64,000 nucleotides of DNA from Mucilaginibacter sp. cycad4 (GCF_034263275.1 NZ_CP139559.1:4464001-4528000); one strand, 5' to 3'. Counted from the first letter of the stretch, positions 45,223-54,979 are shown. Notes: generated by a model not told the origin, from the sequence alone. Program-made: numbers and translations.

Positions 45223-46395
45223 TTATTTGGAAAATTTGTAAATGGTTACCGTATGGTAAGTTTGGCCTGGCTTTAACACAGTTGAAGCAAATGCCGGCTG
45301 GTTTGGCGCATCCGGAAAATGCTGGGTTTCCAAACAAAAGGCCGAACGGTAAGGATAAGCTTTGCCGCCTTTACCATCTTTGGTTTCGCCGGTTAAAAAG
45401 TTACCTGAGTAAAATTGCAAACCAGGCTCTTCGGTGAATACCTCCATAGTGATCCCGGTAACTGTACTTTTAACCGTAGCAATTGGGGTGCTAATATCGT
45501 GCTTGTTCAATACAAAGTTATGGTCATAACCTTTACCGTTTTTCAGTTGCTCATCGGCAGTGCCAATGTCTTTACCAATAGTTTTTGAAGTGGTAAAATC
45601 AAACGGGGTACCTTTAACCGGCTGCAGCTTGCCTGTGGGGATCAATGTGGTATCTACCGGCAAAAACGCATCGGCATTTATTTGCAATACGTTGTCGGTA
45701 ATGGTTGGGCTGCCCGCGCCATTCAGGTTAAAATATGCGTGGTTAGTTAAATTAACTATGGTAGTTTTATCGGTAGTAGCTTTATATTCAATTTTAAGCG
45801 CGTTATCATCGCCCAGAGTATAAACTACGGTCGCAGTTAAATTACCGGGATAGCCGCCTTCACCATCTTTTGAGATATAGGTAAATTCCAGCTGCGAAGC
45901 GCTCAGTTGCTTAGCCGAAAACACTTTTCCGTAAAAGCCGTTGAAGCCCCCATGCAGGGTGTTTACACCATCATTAATATCTAACTGATAAGCTTTGCCA
46001 TCAAGGGTAAATTTACCTTTGGCAATACGGTTGCCATAACGGCCGATAATGGCGCCGAAATACGGTTCCTTTGGTTTTTGATAGCTTTTCAACGAATCAT
46101 AACCTAAAATAACATCGGTGGCTTTGCCGTCTTTATCGGGTACAAGTAAGCTTACCAGCCTGCCTCCATAATTGGTAACGGCCACTGTTGCGCCGCTATT
46201 ATTTTTCAGTGTAAAGAGTTTAACTTTTTGCCCCTGTACATCGGCCTCAAAGTTTGCCGAATCAGGTATAGACTGGGTAGTTACCGAAGTAGAATCTTTC
46301 ACGGTTGAATCAGTTGCTTTTGGATTACCGTTACAAGCCGCAAAAAGCGCTGCCGAACAGCTTAACATCATTAATAAATTCTTGTTATTCTTCAT
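45223..46395 (-). CDS. galM: Aldose 1-epimerase (mutarotase) lipoprotein
   Basis: 390 aa. Lipobox in SCSAALFAACNGN, so it is membrane-anchored outside the cytoplasm. The GalM fold shows VTNYGGRLVSLLVPD, GRYGNRIAKGKF, LHGGFNGFYGKV with catalytic His, LTNHAYFNLNG and the catalytic Glu in FCLETQHFPDAPNQ. It interconverts alpha and beta anomers of the released sugar, here probably L-arabinose, to suit uptake and isomerase. A terminator separates it from the upstream transaldolase-like gene, so it probably starts a second transcription unit with GH51 and GH43. Confidence 0.92.
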   Translation of the reverse strand: MKNNKNLLMMLSCSAALFAACNGNPKATDSTVKDSTSVTTQSIPDSANFEADVQGQKVKLFTLKNNSGATVAVTNYGGRLVSLLVPDKDGKATDVILGYDSLKSYQKPKEPYFGAIIGRYGNRIAKGKFTLDGKAYQLDINDGVNTLHGGFNGFYGKVFSAKQLSASQLEFTYISKDGEGGYPGNLTATVVYTLGDDNALKIEYKATTDKTTIVNLTNHAYFNLNGAGSPTITDNVLQINADAFLPVDTTLIPTGKLQPVKGTPFDFTTSKTIGKDIGTADEQLKNGKGYDHNFVLNKHDISTPIATVKSTVTGITMEVFTEEPGLQFYSGNFLTGETKDGKGGKAYPYRSAFCLETQHFPDAPNQPAFASTVLKPGQTYHTVTIYKFSK

Positions 46396-46551
46396 AATTT
46401 GAGGTTGTTAGCTTGCTTTTTAAAGCATTTGCCGTTTAACTATTATAATTTCCGGAACAAATAAATTGGTTTAACTGATGGTTAGTGATCAGCGAGACCA
46501 ATGTATAAAAATTAATTTATAATTGTTAAAAAAACACTTAAAATATTTAAT

Positions 46552-46578
46552 TAAAAAAAGCCCGCCTCGCGCGGGACT
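46552..46578 (-). terminator. Terminator after the transaldolase-like gene
   Basis: On the minus strand AGTCCCGC and GCGGGCT pair around GCGAG and are followed by seven T (complement of 46553-46559). It separates the catabolic genes from the galM-GH51-GH43 genes. Confidence 0.85.
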
Positions 46579-46605
46579 TTCTTATTCAAAAATCAAATAT
46601 TTCAA

Positions 46606-47265
46606 CTAATTACCCGCAGCCTTGGCATGGTCGGCCAGGAACTGCGCAAGTCCGTTATCTGTAAGGGGATGTTTTAGTAATGCAGTAATGGCACTCAGCG
46701 GACCGGTTATTACATCGGCTCCAAGCTTAGCACAATTAACAATGTGCATGGCATGGCGCACCGAAGCCGCCAGGATCTGTGTTTCATAACCGTAGTTATC
46801 GTAAATTAGCCTGATATCCTCTATCAATTGCAAGCCATCAGTTGAGATATCATCCAAACGGCCAATAAACGGCGATACATAAGTGGCTCCCGCTTTAGCC
46901 GCCAGCAGGGCCTGCCCTGCCGAAAACACCAGCGTGCAGTTGGTTTTAATACCTTTTTGCTTAAAGTACTTTAAAGCTTTTACGCCATCTTTTATCATAG
47001 GCAGCTTTACTACAATGCGCTCGTGAAGAGCAGCAAGCGCCTCGCCTTCGGCAACCATCTCGTCAAAAGTGGTTGATATTACTTCGGCACTTACATCGCC
47101 ATCGGTAATTTCACAAATGGCCTTGTAGTGGTTAATGATATTTTCGTGACCGGTAATACCTTCTTTAGCCATCAGTGATGGGTTGGTGGTAACACCGTCT
47201 AATACGCCCAGGTCATGGGCTTCTTTAATTTGTGCCAGGTTGGCTGTGTCAATAAAAAACTTCAT
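46606..47265 (-). CDS. tal: Transaldolase-like protein (TalC/FSA subfamily)
   Basis: 219 aa, cytosolic, the size of the short transaldolase/fructose-6-phosphate aldolase type. FFIDTANLAQI, GVTTNPSLMAKEG, the Schiff-base Lys87 in IVVKLPM and KTNCTLVFSAGQAL are visible. With the ara genes the likely job is transaldolase in the non-oxidative pentose phosphate pathway, handling xylulose 5-phosphate made by AraD; fructose-6-phosphate aldolase activity is the alternative. It lies 17 bases after the symporter gene. Confidence 0.9.
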   Translation of the reverse strand: MKFFIDTANLAQIKEAHDLGVLDGVTTNPSLMAKEGITGHENIINHYKAICEITDGDVSAEVISTTFDEMVAEGEALAALHERIVVKLPMIKDGVKALKYFKQKGIKTNCTLVFSAGQALLAAKAGATYVSPFIGRLDDISTDGLQLIEDIRLIYDNYGYETQILAASVRHAMHIVNCAKLGADVITGPLSAITALLKHPLTDNGLAQFLADHAKAAGN

Positions 47266-47282
47266 TTTATAAATTATTGTGC

Positions 47283-48983
47283 TTACCAGAATTTAGCATA
47301 AAGCATGGTGAGCAGGATAAGCGTAACTACAATTAATGCCATGGTTGATTTCTCAACCTTGAACATACTGCGCGGAATTTCAAATGCTTTCGGATTAACT
47401 TTCGGTCCGGCAAGGCTGATAGCTACCATCACAATAATGGTGAACATGAATGACAGCCCCATACAAATCAGGAACGGAATTTCATAACCGCCCTTACCAT
47501 TAGGGAAAGCTGTATACAGCAACGTTTCGTGACCAAACAATTTTGGCGCATAGTTATTGAACAGTACCGACATGCCAAATCCGGTTAAAATACCGGCAAT
47601 AGCCGCGGCACCTGTTGTACGTTTCCAAAAGAAACCTAAAATAAAAATGGCAAAGATCCCCGGGCTGATAAAGCCGGTATATTTTTGGATAAAGGTAAAG
47701 CCGCCTTCGCCGCCTATGCCCAACAGATCTTTCCAGGTAAGTATGATCGAGAACACCAAAGCAGCCAAAATAGTAAGCCTGCCTATAAGCACCATGTTCT
47801 TTTCACTGGCTTCTTTACTGATATGTTTTTTGTAGATATCAAGCGTAAAAATGGTACTGATACTATTAGCCTTACCCGCAAGCGAAGCTACAATAGCAGC
47901 CGTTAAAGCCGCAACCGAAAGACCTTTTAAACCGGTTGGCAAAAAGCCCAATATAGCCGAGTAAGCATTATCTGAATTGAAGTGACCACCCGATGCCATT
48001 TCCTGTTGCAAGCCGCCGTTTTTGTACAATACGTAAGCAGCAATACCCGGCAATACCACAATAATAGGCATGGCCAGTTTCATTAAACCTGCGAAAAGGA
48101 TCCCTGTACGGGCAGTTTTCAGGTTAGCGCCCAAGGCCCTTTGGGTAATGTATTGGTTACAGCCCCAGTAGTTCAAGTTCACAATCCACTGACCGGCAAA
48201 ATACATGGCAATACCAGGCAGGGCCAGGTATTTATTGATCTCAGCCTGCGGAGCACCTGGTTTTGGTTTAGCCATCATCATTTTGAAGTGCTCCGGTGCG
48301 TCGCTCATCATTTTGTTTAAGCCGGCCATGGCGTCTTTACCCAAACCAAAATGCTCGCTCACCAAAGTAAGCGCTATATAAGTGGTAGCCAAACCGCCAA
48401 CAACCAATACTAACACCTGTATAACATCGGTAAAACCAATTACCTTCATACCACCAAGGGTTATGAACAAGGCAAAAATAGAAAGCGCAATAATGATCTC
48501 ATGCAGGTATCCGCCGCCCATTAAATTGTTAATGGCCAAAGCACCCAGGTAAAGTATAGAGGTTAGGTTAACCAGCACATACAACAACAGCCAGAAAATG
48601 GCCATGATAAAACTCACTGTTTCGTTATACCGCGTATGTAAAAACTGCGGCATGGTAAAAATCTTGTTTTTAAGGTATACCGGTATAAACCACACTGCTA
48701 CAATAATGAGCGCAATGGCAGCAACCCATTCGTAAGCCGCAACGGCCAAACCAACCTGGAAACCCTGTCCGCTGGTGCCTATAAATTGCTCGGCAGATAT
48801 GTTTGAGGCAATCAGCGATGCACCAATAGCCCACCAGGTAAGTGAACCCTCGGCCAGGAAAAAGTCGTGACTATCAGATACGCCTTTGATCTTTTTACGG
48901 CTGTATACCCAGTACCCGTAGCTCGTAACTACAATAAAATAGATTACGAAGATCACGTAATCGATAGTGGAAAATTTGTTCAT
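47283..48983 (-). CDS. SSS-family sodium/sugar symporter
   Basis: 566 aa with about 14 hydrophobic segments, start MNKFSTIDYVIFVIYFIVVT. SSS signs include FFLAEGSLTWWAIGASLIAS, ISAEQFIGTSGQGF, NYWGCNQYITQRALGA and ALTAAIVASLAGKANSIST. It imports a monosaccharide with Na+ across the inner membrane. The operon position indicates L-arabinose as substrate. Confidence 0.93.
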   Translation of the reverse strand: MNKFSTIDYVIFVIYFIVVTSYGYWVYSRKKIKGVSDSHDFFLAEGSLTWWAIGASLIASNISAEQFIGTSGQGFQVGLAVAAYEWVAAIALIIVAVWFIPVYLKNKIFTMPQFLHTRYNETVSFIMAIFWLLLYVLVNLTSILYLGALAINNLMGGGYLHEIIIALSIFALFITLGGMKVIGFTDVIQVLVLVVGGLATTYIALTLVSEHFGLGKDAMAGLNKMMSDAPEHFKMMMAKPKPGAPQAEINKYLALPGIAMYFAGQWIVNLNYWGCNQYITQRALGANLKTARTGILFAGLMKLAMPIIVVLPGIAAYVLYKNGGLQQEMASGGHFNSDNAYSAILGFLPTGLKGLSVAALTAAIVASLAGKANSISTIFTLDIYKKHISKEASEKNMVLIGRLTILAALVFSIILTWKDLLGIGGEGGFTFIQKYTGFISPGIFAIFILGFFWKRTTGAAAIAGILTGFGMSVLFNNYAPKLFGHETLLYTAFPNGKGGYEIPFLICMGLSFMFTIIVMVAISLAGPKVNPKAFEIPRSMFKVEKSTMALIVVTLILLTMLYAKFW

Positions 48984-49296
48984 TATTTGGTTTAAAATTT
49001 AGTTTAGTTTGCTTGTGGTTTAGTTTATATTCTTCTCGTTTTTTTATTTCATTTGATGATCGCTGAACCTGAAATTATAGAATTAAGGAATTAACAGAAT
49101 GCTAAGCAAATTCTATAAATTCTTTAATTCGTTTAATTCGAGTTCAGAAAATTCCGAAATCGCACATCTGAAATCTCAAATTCACAATGGCGTTGCCTGC
49201 GGCCGGGCTATCCGCTCATACTGCACAAGGCCTTATCCGTTGGTTAACGGACGGTATCCGCTTCCCTAACGCAAACAGCGCAAATTTCATCATCAC

Positions 49297-49376
49297 GTCA
49301 TTGCGAGGTACGAAGCAATCCCCAATATGCAAAGCCCATCTGTAAAGTCTGGGATTGCTTCGTACCTCGCAATGAC
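49297..49376. repeat. Palindromic repeat F3, copy B
   Basis: Near-perfect arms: GTCATTGCGAGGTACGAAGC at 49297 and the complement GCTTCGTACCTCGCAATGAC ending at 49376. The copy at 32861-32939 is more decayed. Confidence 0.85.
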
Positions 49377-49397
49377 GGTTTCTATATTATCTCACGT

Positions 49398-49426
49398 AGC
49401 CGCCCGGCTCCAGCCGAGCGGCGGCT
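49398..49426. repeat. F1-type half element, copy C
   Basis: AGCCGCCCGGCTCCAGCCGA and the following GCGGCGGCT form a hairpin resembling one F1 arm. Confidence 0.65.
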
Positions 49427-49486
49427 ATCTTATATTTTATTTTTTTCAAGTCTCCCCTTCAGGGGGAGATTTAGAGGGGGCTGGGG

Positions 49487-50977
49487 CTACTTATAAGCCG
49501 CATCATTCCACCTGATCTCGTTCCTGAACTGATCAAGTTTAGTATCCTTACCAATACGTAAAAACTCGATACCAGCCATATCAGCAAAATCATTGATCAG
49601 CTCGGCTGATAGGTTTTGGCTGTAGGCGGTATGGTGCGCACCACCTGCATAGATCCAGGCTGCGCAACCAGTTTTCATATCCGGCAGTGGTTTCCAAAGT
49701 ACCCTTGCAACAGGTAGTTTTGGCAGGTCTTCTACAGGCTCAATGGCTTCAACTTCGTTAACGATTAAACGGAAACGGTTACCCATGTCCACTATAGATG
49801 CATTAAGCGCAGCACCACCGGCTACGTTAAATACCAAACGTGCAGGATCGGCCTTGCCGCCAATGCCCAGCGCGTGAACTTCTAACGAAGCTTTGCCGTT
49901 AGCTAAGCTGCTGTCCACCTCAAGCATGTGCGAGCCTAATACCAATGCATTGTTTGGGTCGAAGTGGTAGGTATAATCTTCCATGAAAGCATTACCACCT
50001 GGCAGGCCGGCACCCATTACTTTAAATGCACGTACTAAGGCAGCAGTTTTCCAGTCGCCTTCACCGGCAAAACCGTAACCATCTGCCATTAAACGCTGTG
50101 AGGCAATGCCCGGTAACTGGATCATGCCATGCAGGTCTTCAAATGTATCGCTGAAACCTTTAAAGCCGCCATCCTGTAAAAACTTGCGCAAGCCAAGCTC
50201 AATTTTAGCAGCGTCATAAACAGATGCATGACGCGCACCGCCTTTTTTCAGGTCATCGGCAACAGTATAGGTTGCTTCGTATTCATCAATCAGGGTATTA
50301 ACCTCAGCATCAGTGATGCTCTCGATCACAGCAACCAGGTCGCCTATACCATAAGTATTTACCGAGAAACCGAATTTAAGTTCAGCTTCAACTTTGTCGC
50401 CATCAGTTACGGCAACAAAGCGCATGTTATCGCCAAAACGGGCAAATTTTGCACCTTGCCAGTCGTACCAGCCGGCAGCGGCGCGGGTCCAGCTTTCAAT
50501 ATCTTTCAACACTTCACTATCCTGCCAGTGACCAACAACTACCTTGCGGTTCATGCGCATCCGCGATACCATGAAACCAAACTCCCTGTCGCCATGCGCG
50601 CTTTGGTTCAGGTTCATGAAATCCATATCAATCGAACTCCATGGGATATCGCGGTTATATTGAGTGTGCAGGTGCAGCATCGGCTTTTTAAGAATACTTA
50701 AGCCGCGGATCCACATTTTGGCAGGTGAAAAAGTATGCATCCAGGCAATAACACCAATACAGTTTTCAGCAACATTCGCTTGCTGTAAGGTGTTATAGAT
50801 TTCTTCGGTTGATTTAACAACTGGTTTGTACACCACGCGCACAGGGATATTGGCAGCGCCATCAATACCTTTAGCAATTTCCTGCGAGTGCTCGGCAACT
50901 TTTTTCAGTGTTTCTTCTCCGTATAAATTCTGGCTCCCGGTTATGAACCATACTTCAAATGTTTTCAGATCGATCAT
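49487..50977 (-). CDS. araA: L-arabinose isomerase
   Basis: 496 aa, cytosolic. Catalytic and metal-binding residues fall at the same numbers as in the E. coli enzyme: Glu306 (YGFAGEGDW), Glu333 (AFMEDYTYHF) and His350 (VLGSHMLEV), with a later His in AGGAHHTAYS. It converts L-arabinose to L-ribulose, the first step after uptake. It lies 58 bases after the GH27 gene in the araB-araD-GH27-araA run. Confidence 0.97.
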   Translation of the reverse strand: MIDLKTFEVWFITGSQNLYGEETLKKVAEHSQEIAKGIDGAANIPVRVVYKPVVKSTEEIYNTLQQANVAENCIGVIAWMHTFSPAKMWIRGLSILKKPMLHLHTQYNRDIPWSSIDMDFMNLNQSAHGDREFGFMVSRMRMNRKVVVGHWQDSEVLKDIESWTRAAAGWYDWQGAKFARFGDNMRFVAVTDGDKVEAELKFGFSVNTYGIGDLVAVIESITDAEVNTLIDEYEATYTVADDLKKGGARHASVYDAAKIELGLRKFLQDGGFKGFSDTFEDLHGMIQLPGIASQRLMADGYGFAGEGDWKTAALVRAFKVMGAGLPGGNAFMEDYTYHFDPNNALVLGSHMLEVDSSLANGKASLEVHALGIGGKADPARLVFNVAGGAALNASIVDMGNRFRLIVNEVEAIEPVEDLPKLPVARVLWKPLPDMKTGCAAWIYAGGAHHTAYSQNLSAELINDFADMAGIEFLRIGKDTKLDQFRNEIRWNDAAYK

Positions 50978-51035
50978 ATATCAATTAGTGAATTATTGAG
51001 TTAGTGAATTATTGAATTTTGATTTATTGATAGTC

Positions 51036-52547
51036 TTAGTTTTTTGGTGATAGCTTAAATAGCGCTGCACCATGTTTGCTTATTTTTTGCTGATAGCCTG
51101 AGCTATACTGGCCAACATCCTGCTTTTTCCACAGATCGCGTACAGTTACTTTGCCTTTCAGGCCCAGGTCTTTGAAATTCAGGGATACGGATTTATCGTC
51201 ATCGCCAATATTGAAAAAGGCTGCATAAATATCCTTGCTACCGGGGATCTGCGAATACCAGATCATGGCGCCATCTTTTTTATATAACTGCTTGGGGTTC
51301 GATCCTTTTTGATTTACGGCAATTACTTCATCATTGGTAAAAAGCTTCAGTTCAAAATCCCGGTTTTCGGGCAGGTTACCGCCTATCATCAGCGGTGAAC
51401 GGAAGATGCTCCAAAAGGTCATGTGTGTAATTTCTTCATCCTCGGTAAAGCGGCTAAAGCGCTCCTGCCCTACCGGACCACGTTTGCTCAACTTACCGAT
51501 CTGGATCATATCACAATCGGGCCAGTGACCGGGGCCGCTTACGCCTTCCCAGCTTTTGGCATACTCAAACATATGCAGGATCTCTTTCCAGTTATCCCAA
51601 AAATCATCGGCCATGCGCCACATGTTGGCATATTTGGTAGCATGTGCAGCCTGTGCAACCGGGGTTTCACCGGGTGATAAACTCAGCACAACCGGCCTGC
51701 CACATTGCTGAATTGCCTTCTGATAACCTTCAACTTCGGCATTGCTATATGGGCGCGAAAGGTCATCTACCTTAATAAAATCAACTCCCCATGAGGCATA
51801 AAGCTCCAGCAGCGAGTTCAGGTATTCCTGCGCGCCAGGCTTTTTCATATCCAAACCATACATATGGTTCATCCATGGGCATTTTGAGTTGGTATCGGCC
51901 ACCATATCGGCAGTGATGCCGTTGGTACCTTTTACCGGTGATTTTGACCAAACGGCCTGCCTTGGGATGCCGCGCATTACGTGGATGCCAAATTTCAAAC
52001 CTTTGCTGTGGATATAATCGCCCAGCGGTTTAAAACCGTTGCCGCCAAAGGCAGATGGGAATTTGGTTGGCTGCGGAGTTAACCTTCCCCATTTATCCAT
52101 AGTTAACCATGGCACGTATGAGCCATCCTGTAAACGTAACTGGAATGGGTTGCCAATGTTACTGCCCGGAGGGTTATCGTACGACCATAAAAAGTCGACT
52201 ACCACATACTCCCAGCCATGCTGCTTAAGATGCTCTGCCATGTAATCGGCATTGGCTTTTACTTCATCTTCATGTACTGCCGAACCAAAACAGTTATAGC
52301 TGTTCCAACCCATTGGCGGTGTAGCTGCTACCTGTGCCGATAACCGGGTGGTTAAGAACAAACAGATCAGCAGGAAAAAAACGGAATATTTAAAAAAGCG
52401 GGGACCGTGCGATTCCCCTCTTGAGAGGGGTGTAGGGGTGTGTTTGTCGCTATTGCTATTCCGCTCACATAACACACCCCTGCTATCGCTCCTTTCCTCC
52501 GCGCCCCCTCTCAAGAGGGGAGCTAAAAACGTTTCTATCTTTTTCAT
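51036..52547 (-). CDS. GH27 alpha-galactosidase/beta-L-arabinopyranosidase with repeat-derived N-terminal insert
   Basis: 503 aa as read. After a signal-like core (FFLLICLFLTTRLSAQ), the GH27 barrel starts at TPPMGWNSYNCFG. Predicted nucleophile Asp261 (FIKVDDLSRP) and acid/base Asp314 or 315 (WRMADDFWDNW). GH27 covers alpha-galactosidases and beta-L-arabinopyranosidases; the ara operon context favours the latter but does not prove it. The start is 2 bases after the araD stop. Codons 8-51 derive from a palindromic repeat inserted in frame; without them the start reads MKKIETFFKYSVFFLLICLF, a normal signal peptide. No later ATG, GTG or TTG gives a full signal peptide. Confidence 0.88.
   Translation of the reverse strand: MKKIETFLAPLLRGGAEERSDSRGVLCERNSNSDKHTPTPLSRGESHGPRFFKYSVFFLLICLFLTTRLSAQVAATPPMGWNSYNCFGSAVHEDEVKANADYMAEHLKQHGWEYVVVDFLWSYDNPPGSNIGNPFQLRLQDGSYVPWLTMDKWGRLTPQPTKFPSAFGGNGFKPLGDYIHSKGLKFGIHVMRGIPRQAVWSKSPVKGTNGITADMVADTNSKCPWMNHMYGLDMKKPGAQEYLNSLLELYASWGVDFIKVDDLSRPYSNAEVEGYQKAIQQCGRPVVLSLSPGETPVAQAAHATKYANMWRMADDFWDNWKEILHMFEYAKSWEGVSGPGHWPDCDMIQIGKLSKRGPVGQERFSRFTEDEEITHMTFWSIFRSPLMIGGNLPENRDFELKLFTNDEVIAVNQKGSNPKQLYKKDGAMIWYSQIPGSKDIYAAFFNIGDDDKSVSLNFKDLGLKGKVTVRDLWKKQDVGQYSSGYQQKISKHGAALFKLSPKN
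52395..52526. repeat. Palindromic repeat F2 inside the GH27 signal region
   Basis: 132 bp, with CCCCTCTTGAGAGGGG at 52415-52430, GGGGTGTGTTTG and AACACACCCC in the middle and CCCCCTCTCAAGAGGGGAG at the other end. It matches the F2 units around the IS at 39361-40855, including the tail AAAAAAGCG ... GTGCGA. Short T runs at both junctions may be a target duplication. Confidence 0.85.
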
Positions 52548-52549
52548 GC

Positions 52550-53248
52550 TTATTGTCCGTAGTATGAATCAGGTCCGTGTTTGCGTTCGTAATGCTTTTT
52601 TATCAGCGCATCTTTTAATCGGGGGGCGCTTTTATCAATTTGCTCGGTAAGGTAGGCCATCTGGGCAACGGCTTCCAGTACGGCGCTGTTATAAACTGCC
52701 TTCTCGGCGGTTTTACCCCAGGTAAATGGTGCGTGGTTACCCACCAATACCATTTCAACCTCTTTATAATCCAGCCCTTTTTCTTCAAAACATTCCATGA
52801 TCTGGAAACCGGTTTGGTACTCGTAATTTCCTTTTATCATTTCATCATTCATGGGAGGGGCACATGGAATATCAACCGTTAAATGATCGGCATGGGTGGT
52901 ACCGAAGATGGGGATATCCCGCTGCGACTGCGCCCAGGCTGTTCCATAGGTGGAGTGCGTATGCACAATACCGTTGATGCCTTCCCAGTGTTTATAAAGT
53001 ACAGCATGCGTTTTGGTATCGCTTGATGGGCGAAGGTCACCTTCAACAGTGTTACCATCAAAATCAACGATCACCATTTTTTCCGGCGACAAATCCTCGT
53101 AAGGAACACCGCTTGGTTTTATCGCAAATACACCTAATTCCCTGTCGGCAGCGCTTACGTTACCAAAAGTGAACAGCACCAAGCCCAGTTTGGGCAACTG
53201 CATATTGGCATTATAGGCACTAAGCCTTATATGATCATATTTACTCAT
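52550..53248 (-). CDS. araD: L-ribulose-5-phosphate 4-epimerase
   Basis: 232 aa, class II aldolase fold, cytosolic. Family signs: LVLFTFGNVSAADRELGVFA, IKPSGVPYEDL, the zinc-binding HTHSTYGTAWAQ, FGTTHADHL and a further His in LVGNHAPFTWG. It converts L-ribulose 5-phosphate to D-xylulose 5-phosphate. It sits 7 bases after araB and directly before the GH27 gene. Confidence 0.96.
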   Translation of the reverse strand: MSKYDHIRLSAYNANMQLPKLGLVLFTFGNVSAADRELGVFAIKPSGVPYEDLSPEKMVIVDFDGNTVEGDLRPSSDTKTHAVLYKHWEGINGIVHTHSTYGTAWAQSQRDIPIFGTTHADHLTVDIPCAPPMNDEMIKGNYEYQTGFQIMECFEEKGLDYKEVEMVLVGNHAPFTWGKTAEKAVYNSAVLEAVAQMAYLTEQIDKSAPRLKDALIKKHYERKHGPDSYYGQ

Positions 53249-53255
53249 GTCTTTA

Positions 53256-54962
53256 TTAAGCGTTTTGCAGTTCAGGATTATTTTTCAAAGCAACTTCGGC
53301 AGCTACAAACTTGCCCAATATGCTGTATTGGTTATAGCGTTGCTGATAAACTTCTTTCAGTGCGATGTTTGGCTCATAAACCACGTCAAAGCCGCGGCCC
53401 ATGGCTGTCATCGCTTCTTCGATAGTTGGGTAGATACCGGCAACCACCGCAGCAAACATCGCAGCGCCCAAAGCACAGGTATGTTTAAACTGGTGAATCC
53501 GGATAGGCATTCCCAAAACGTCGGCCATCATTTGCATCACGAAAGGTGATTTTTTAGCTACGCCACCGATACCGATGATCCCTTTAACCGGGATACCCTC
53601 GCTGATAAAGCGATCAACAATGCTCTTGGCACCAAAGCAGGTAGCCTCGGCCAGCGCACGGAATACCCGTGGTGCATCGCTGCCTAAACCTAAACCGGTT
53701 ATAGCGCCCTTCAATTCCTGGTTAGCATCCGGTGTGCGTCTGCCGTTAAACCAGTCGATAGCCAGCTCATTGCTTTCCTCAATTGGCAACAATGCAGCTT
53801 GCCTGCTTAGTTCAGGAATGATCATTTCTGAAATTTCTTCTTTCAACGCTTCGGCGGTAGCCGCGTCAATTACCTGTGATTGTGAAAGCAGGTTATTTAA
53901 TGGCCATGCCAGGATGTTCTTGAACCAGGCATAGGTATCGCCAAAGGCTGATTGACCAGCCTCTAAGCCCGCCATACCCGGAATAACCGAGCCGTTAACC
54001 TGTCCGCAGATGCCGCGTACCAGTTTGCCTTCCATCTCTGATGTTGGGGCAACCAGGATATCGCAGGTTGATGTGCCCATTACCTTGCTCAGGTGATAAG
54101 GCTCAATCTGGCCGCCAACGGCGCCCATGTGTGCATCAAAGGCGCCGGTACCTACAATCACATCGGTTGAGAGTCCCAATATCTCCGCCCAACCTTTGCT
54201 GAGGTTTCCGGCTGCTTCGTCGGCCGTGTATGTATCTTCATATAATTTATCCCTGAAACCAGCCAGTATTGGATCAAGGGAAACAAAAAATTCTTCGGGG
54301 GGCAAGCCATTAAATTCTTCGGCCCAAAGGGCTTTGTGCCCGGCAGAGCAGCGACCGCGTTTGATAGCCTTAACATCATTACCGCCGGTTAACAGGAAGG
54401 GGATCCAGTCGCAATGCTCCACCCATGAGGCAGCGGCATCGCGTACACTTTTATCAACCCTTAGTACATGCAATAACTTAGCCCAAAACCACTCGGATGA
54501 GTAGATACCGCCAACATATTTCAAATAATTGGTATCAAATTTTGTAGCATGCTCATTGATTTGCGCTGCTTCTTTAACCGAAGTATGATCTTTCCACAAT
54601 ACAAACATGGCGTTGGGGTTGCTTTCAAAACCCGGGGTTAAGGCAAGCGGTGTTCCGGTGGCATCAACCGCTACAGGGGTTGAACCCGTGGTATCAATAG
54701 AAATACCTTTTATATTTTTTACGATGGCCTCGCCGCCGGCCTGCGCTATACAATCTTTAATGGTGGTTTTAAGCCCGTCAATGTAATCCTGCGGATGCTG
54801 ACGAAATTGGTTTTCGGCAGGTACGCAATACTTGCCATCGCGCCAGCGGGGGTAATTAAATACTGATGATGCTATTTCTTCTCCGTTGGCCGCGTTCACT
54901 ATCACGGAGCGAACGGAGTCAGACCCGTAATCAACCCCGATCACTAATTGGTTATTGCTCAT
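53256..54962 (-). CDS. araB: Ribulokinase
   Basis: 568 aa, FGGY-type kinase, cytosolic. IGVDYGSDSVRSVIVNAANG is the N-terminal ATPase motif; GISIDTTGSTPVAVD, the AFDAHMGAVGGQIEP segment with catalytic Asp and GIGGVAKKSPFVMQMMADVL follow. It phosphorylates L-ribulose with ATP. It is the first gene of the catabolic operon. Confidence 0.96.
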   Translation of the reverse strand: MSNNQLVIGVDYGSDSVRSVIVNAANGEEIASSVFNYPRWRDGKYCVPAENQFRQHPQDYIDGLKTTIKDCIAQAGGEAIVKNIKGISIDTTGSTPVAVDATGTPLALTPGFESNPNAMFVLWKDHTSVKEAAQINEHATKFDTNYLKYVGGIYSSEWFWAKLLHVLRVDKSVRDAAASWVEHCDWIPFLLTGGNDVKAIKRGRCSAGHKALWAEEFNGLPPEEFFVSLDPILAGFRDKLYEDTYTADEAAGNLSKGWAEILGLSTDVIVGTGAFDAHMGAVGGQIEPYHLSKVMGTSTCDILVAPTSEMEGKLVRGICGQVNGSVIPGMAGLEAGQSAFGDTYAWFKNILAWPLNNLLSQSQVIDAATAEALKEEISEMIIPELSRQAALLPIEESNELAIDWFNGRRTPDANQELKGAITGLGLGSDAPRVFRALAEATCFGAKSIVDRFISEGIPVKGIIGIGGVAKKSPFVMQMMADVLGMPIRIHQFKHTCALGAAMFAAVVAGIYPTIEEAMTAMGRGFDVVYEPNIALKEVYQQRYNQYSILGKFVAAEVALKNNPELQNA

Positions 54963-54979
54963 ATAAAGATTTATAATTA

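Larger units (their letters stand above)
48984..49486. other. Gene-free stretch with repeats F3 and F1
   Basis: 503 bases between araA and the symporter gene. It contains F3 copy B (49297-49376), F1 copy C (49398-49426) and a small hairpin TCTCCCCTTCAGGGGGAGA (49451-49469) 18 bases past the araA stop. No ORF is credible. The size suggests that the symporter gene may have its own promoter. Confidence 0.6.

Noticed and set aside
50228..50701. 157-aa plus-strand ORF
   Set aside because: Antisense shadow of araA, whose catalytic residues are all in place.
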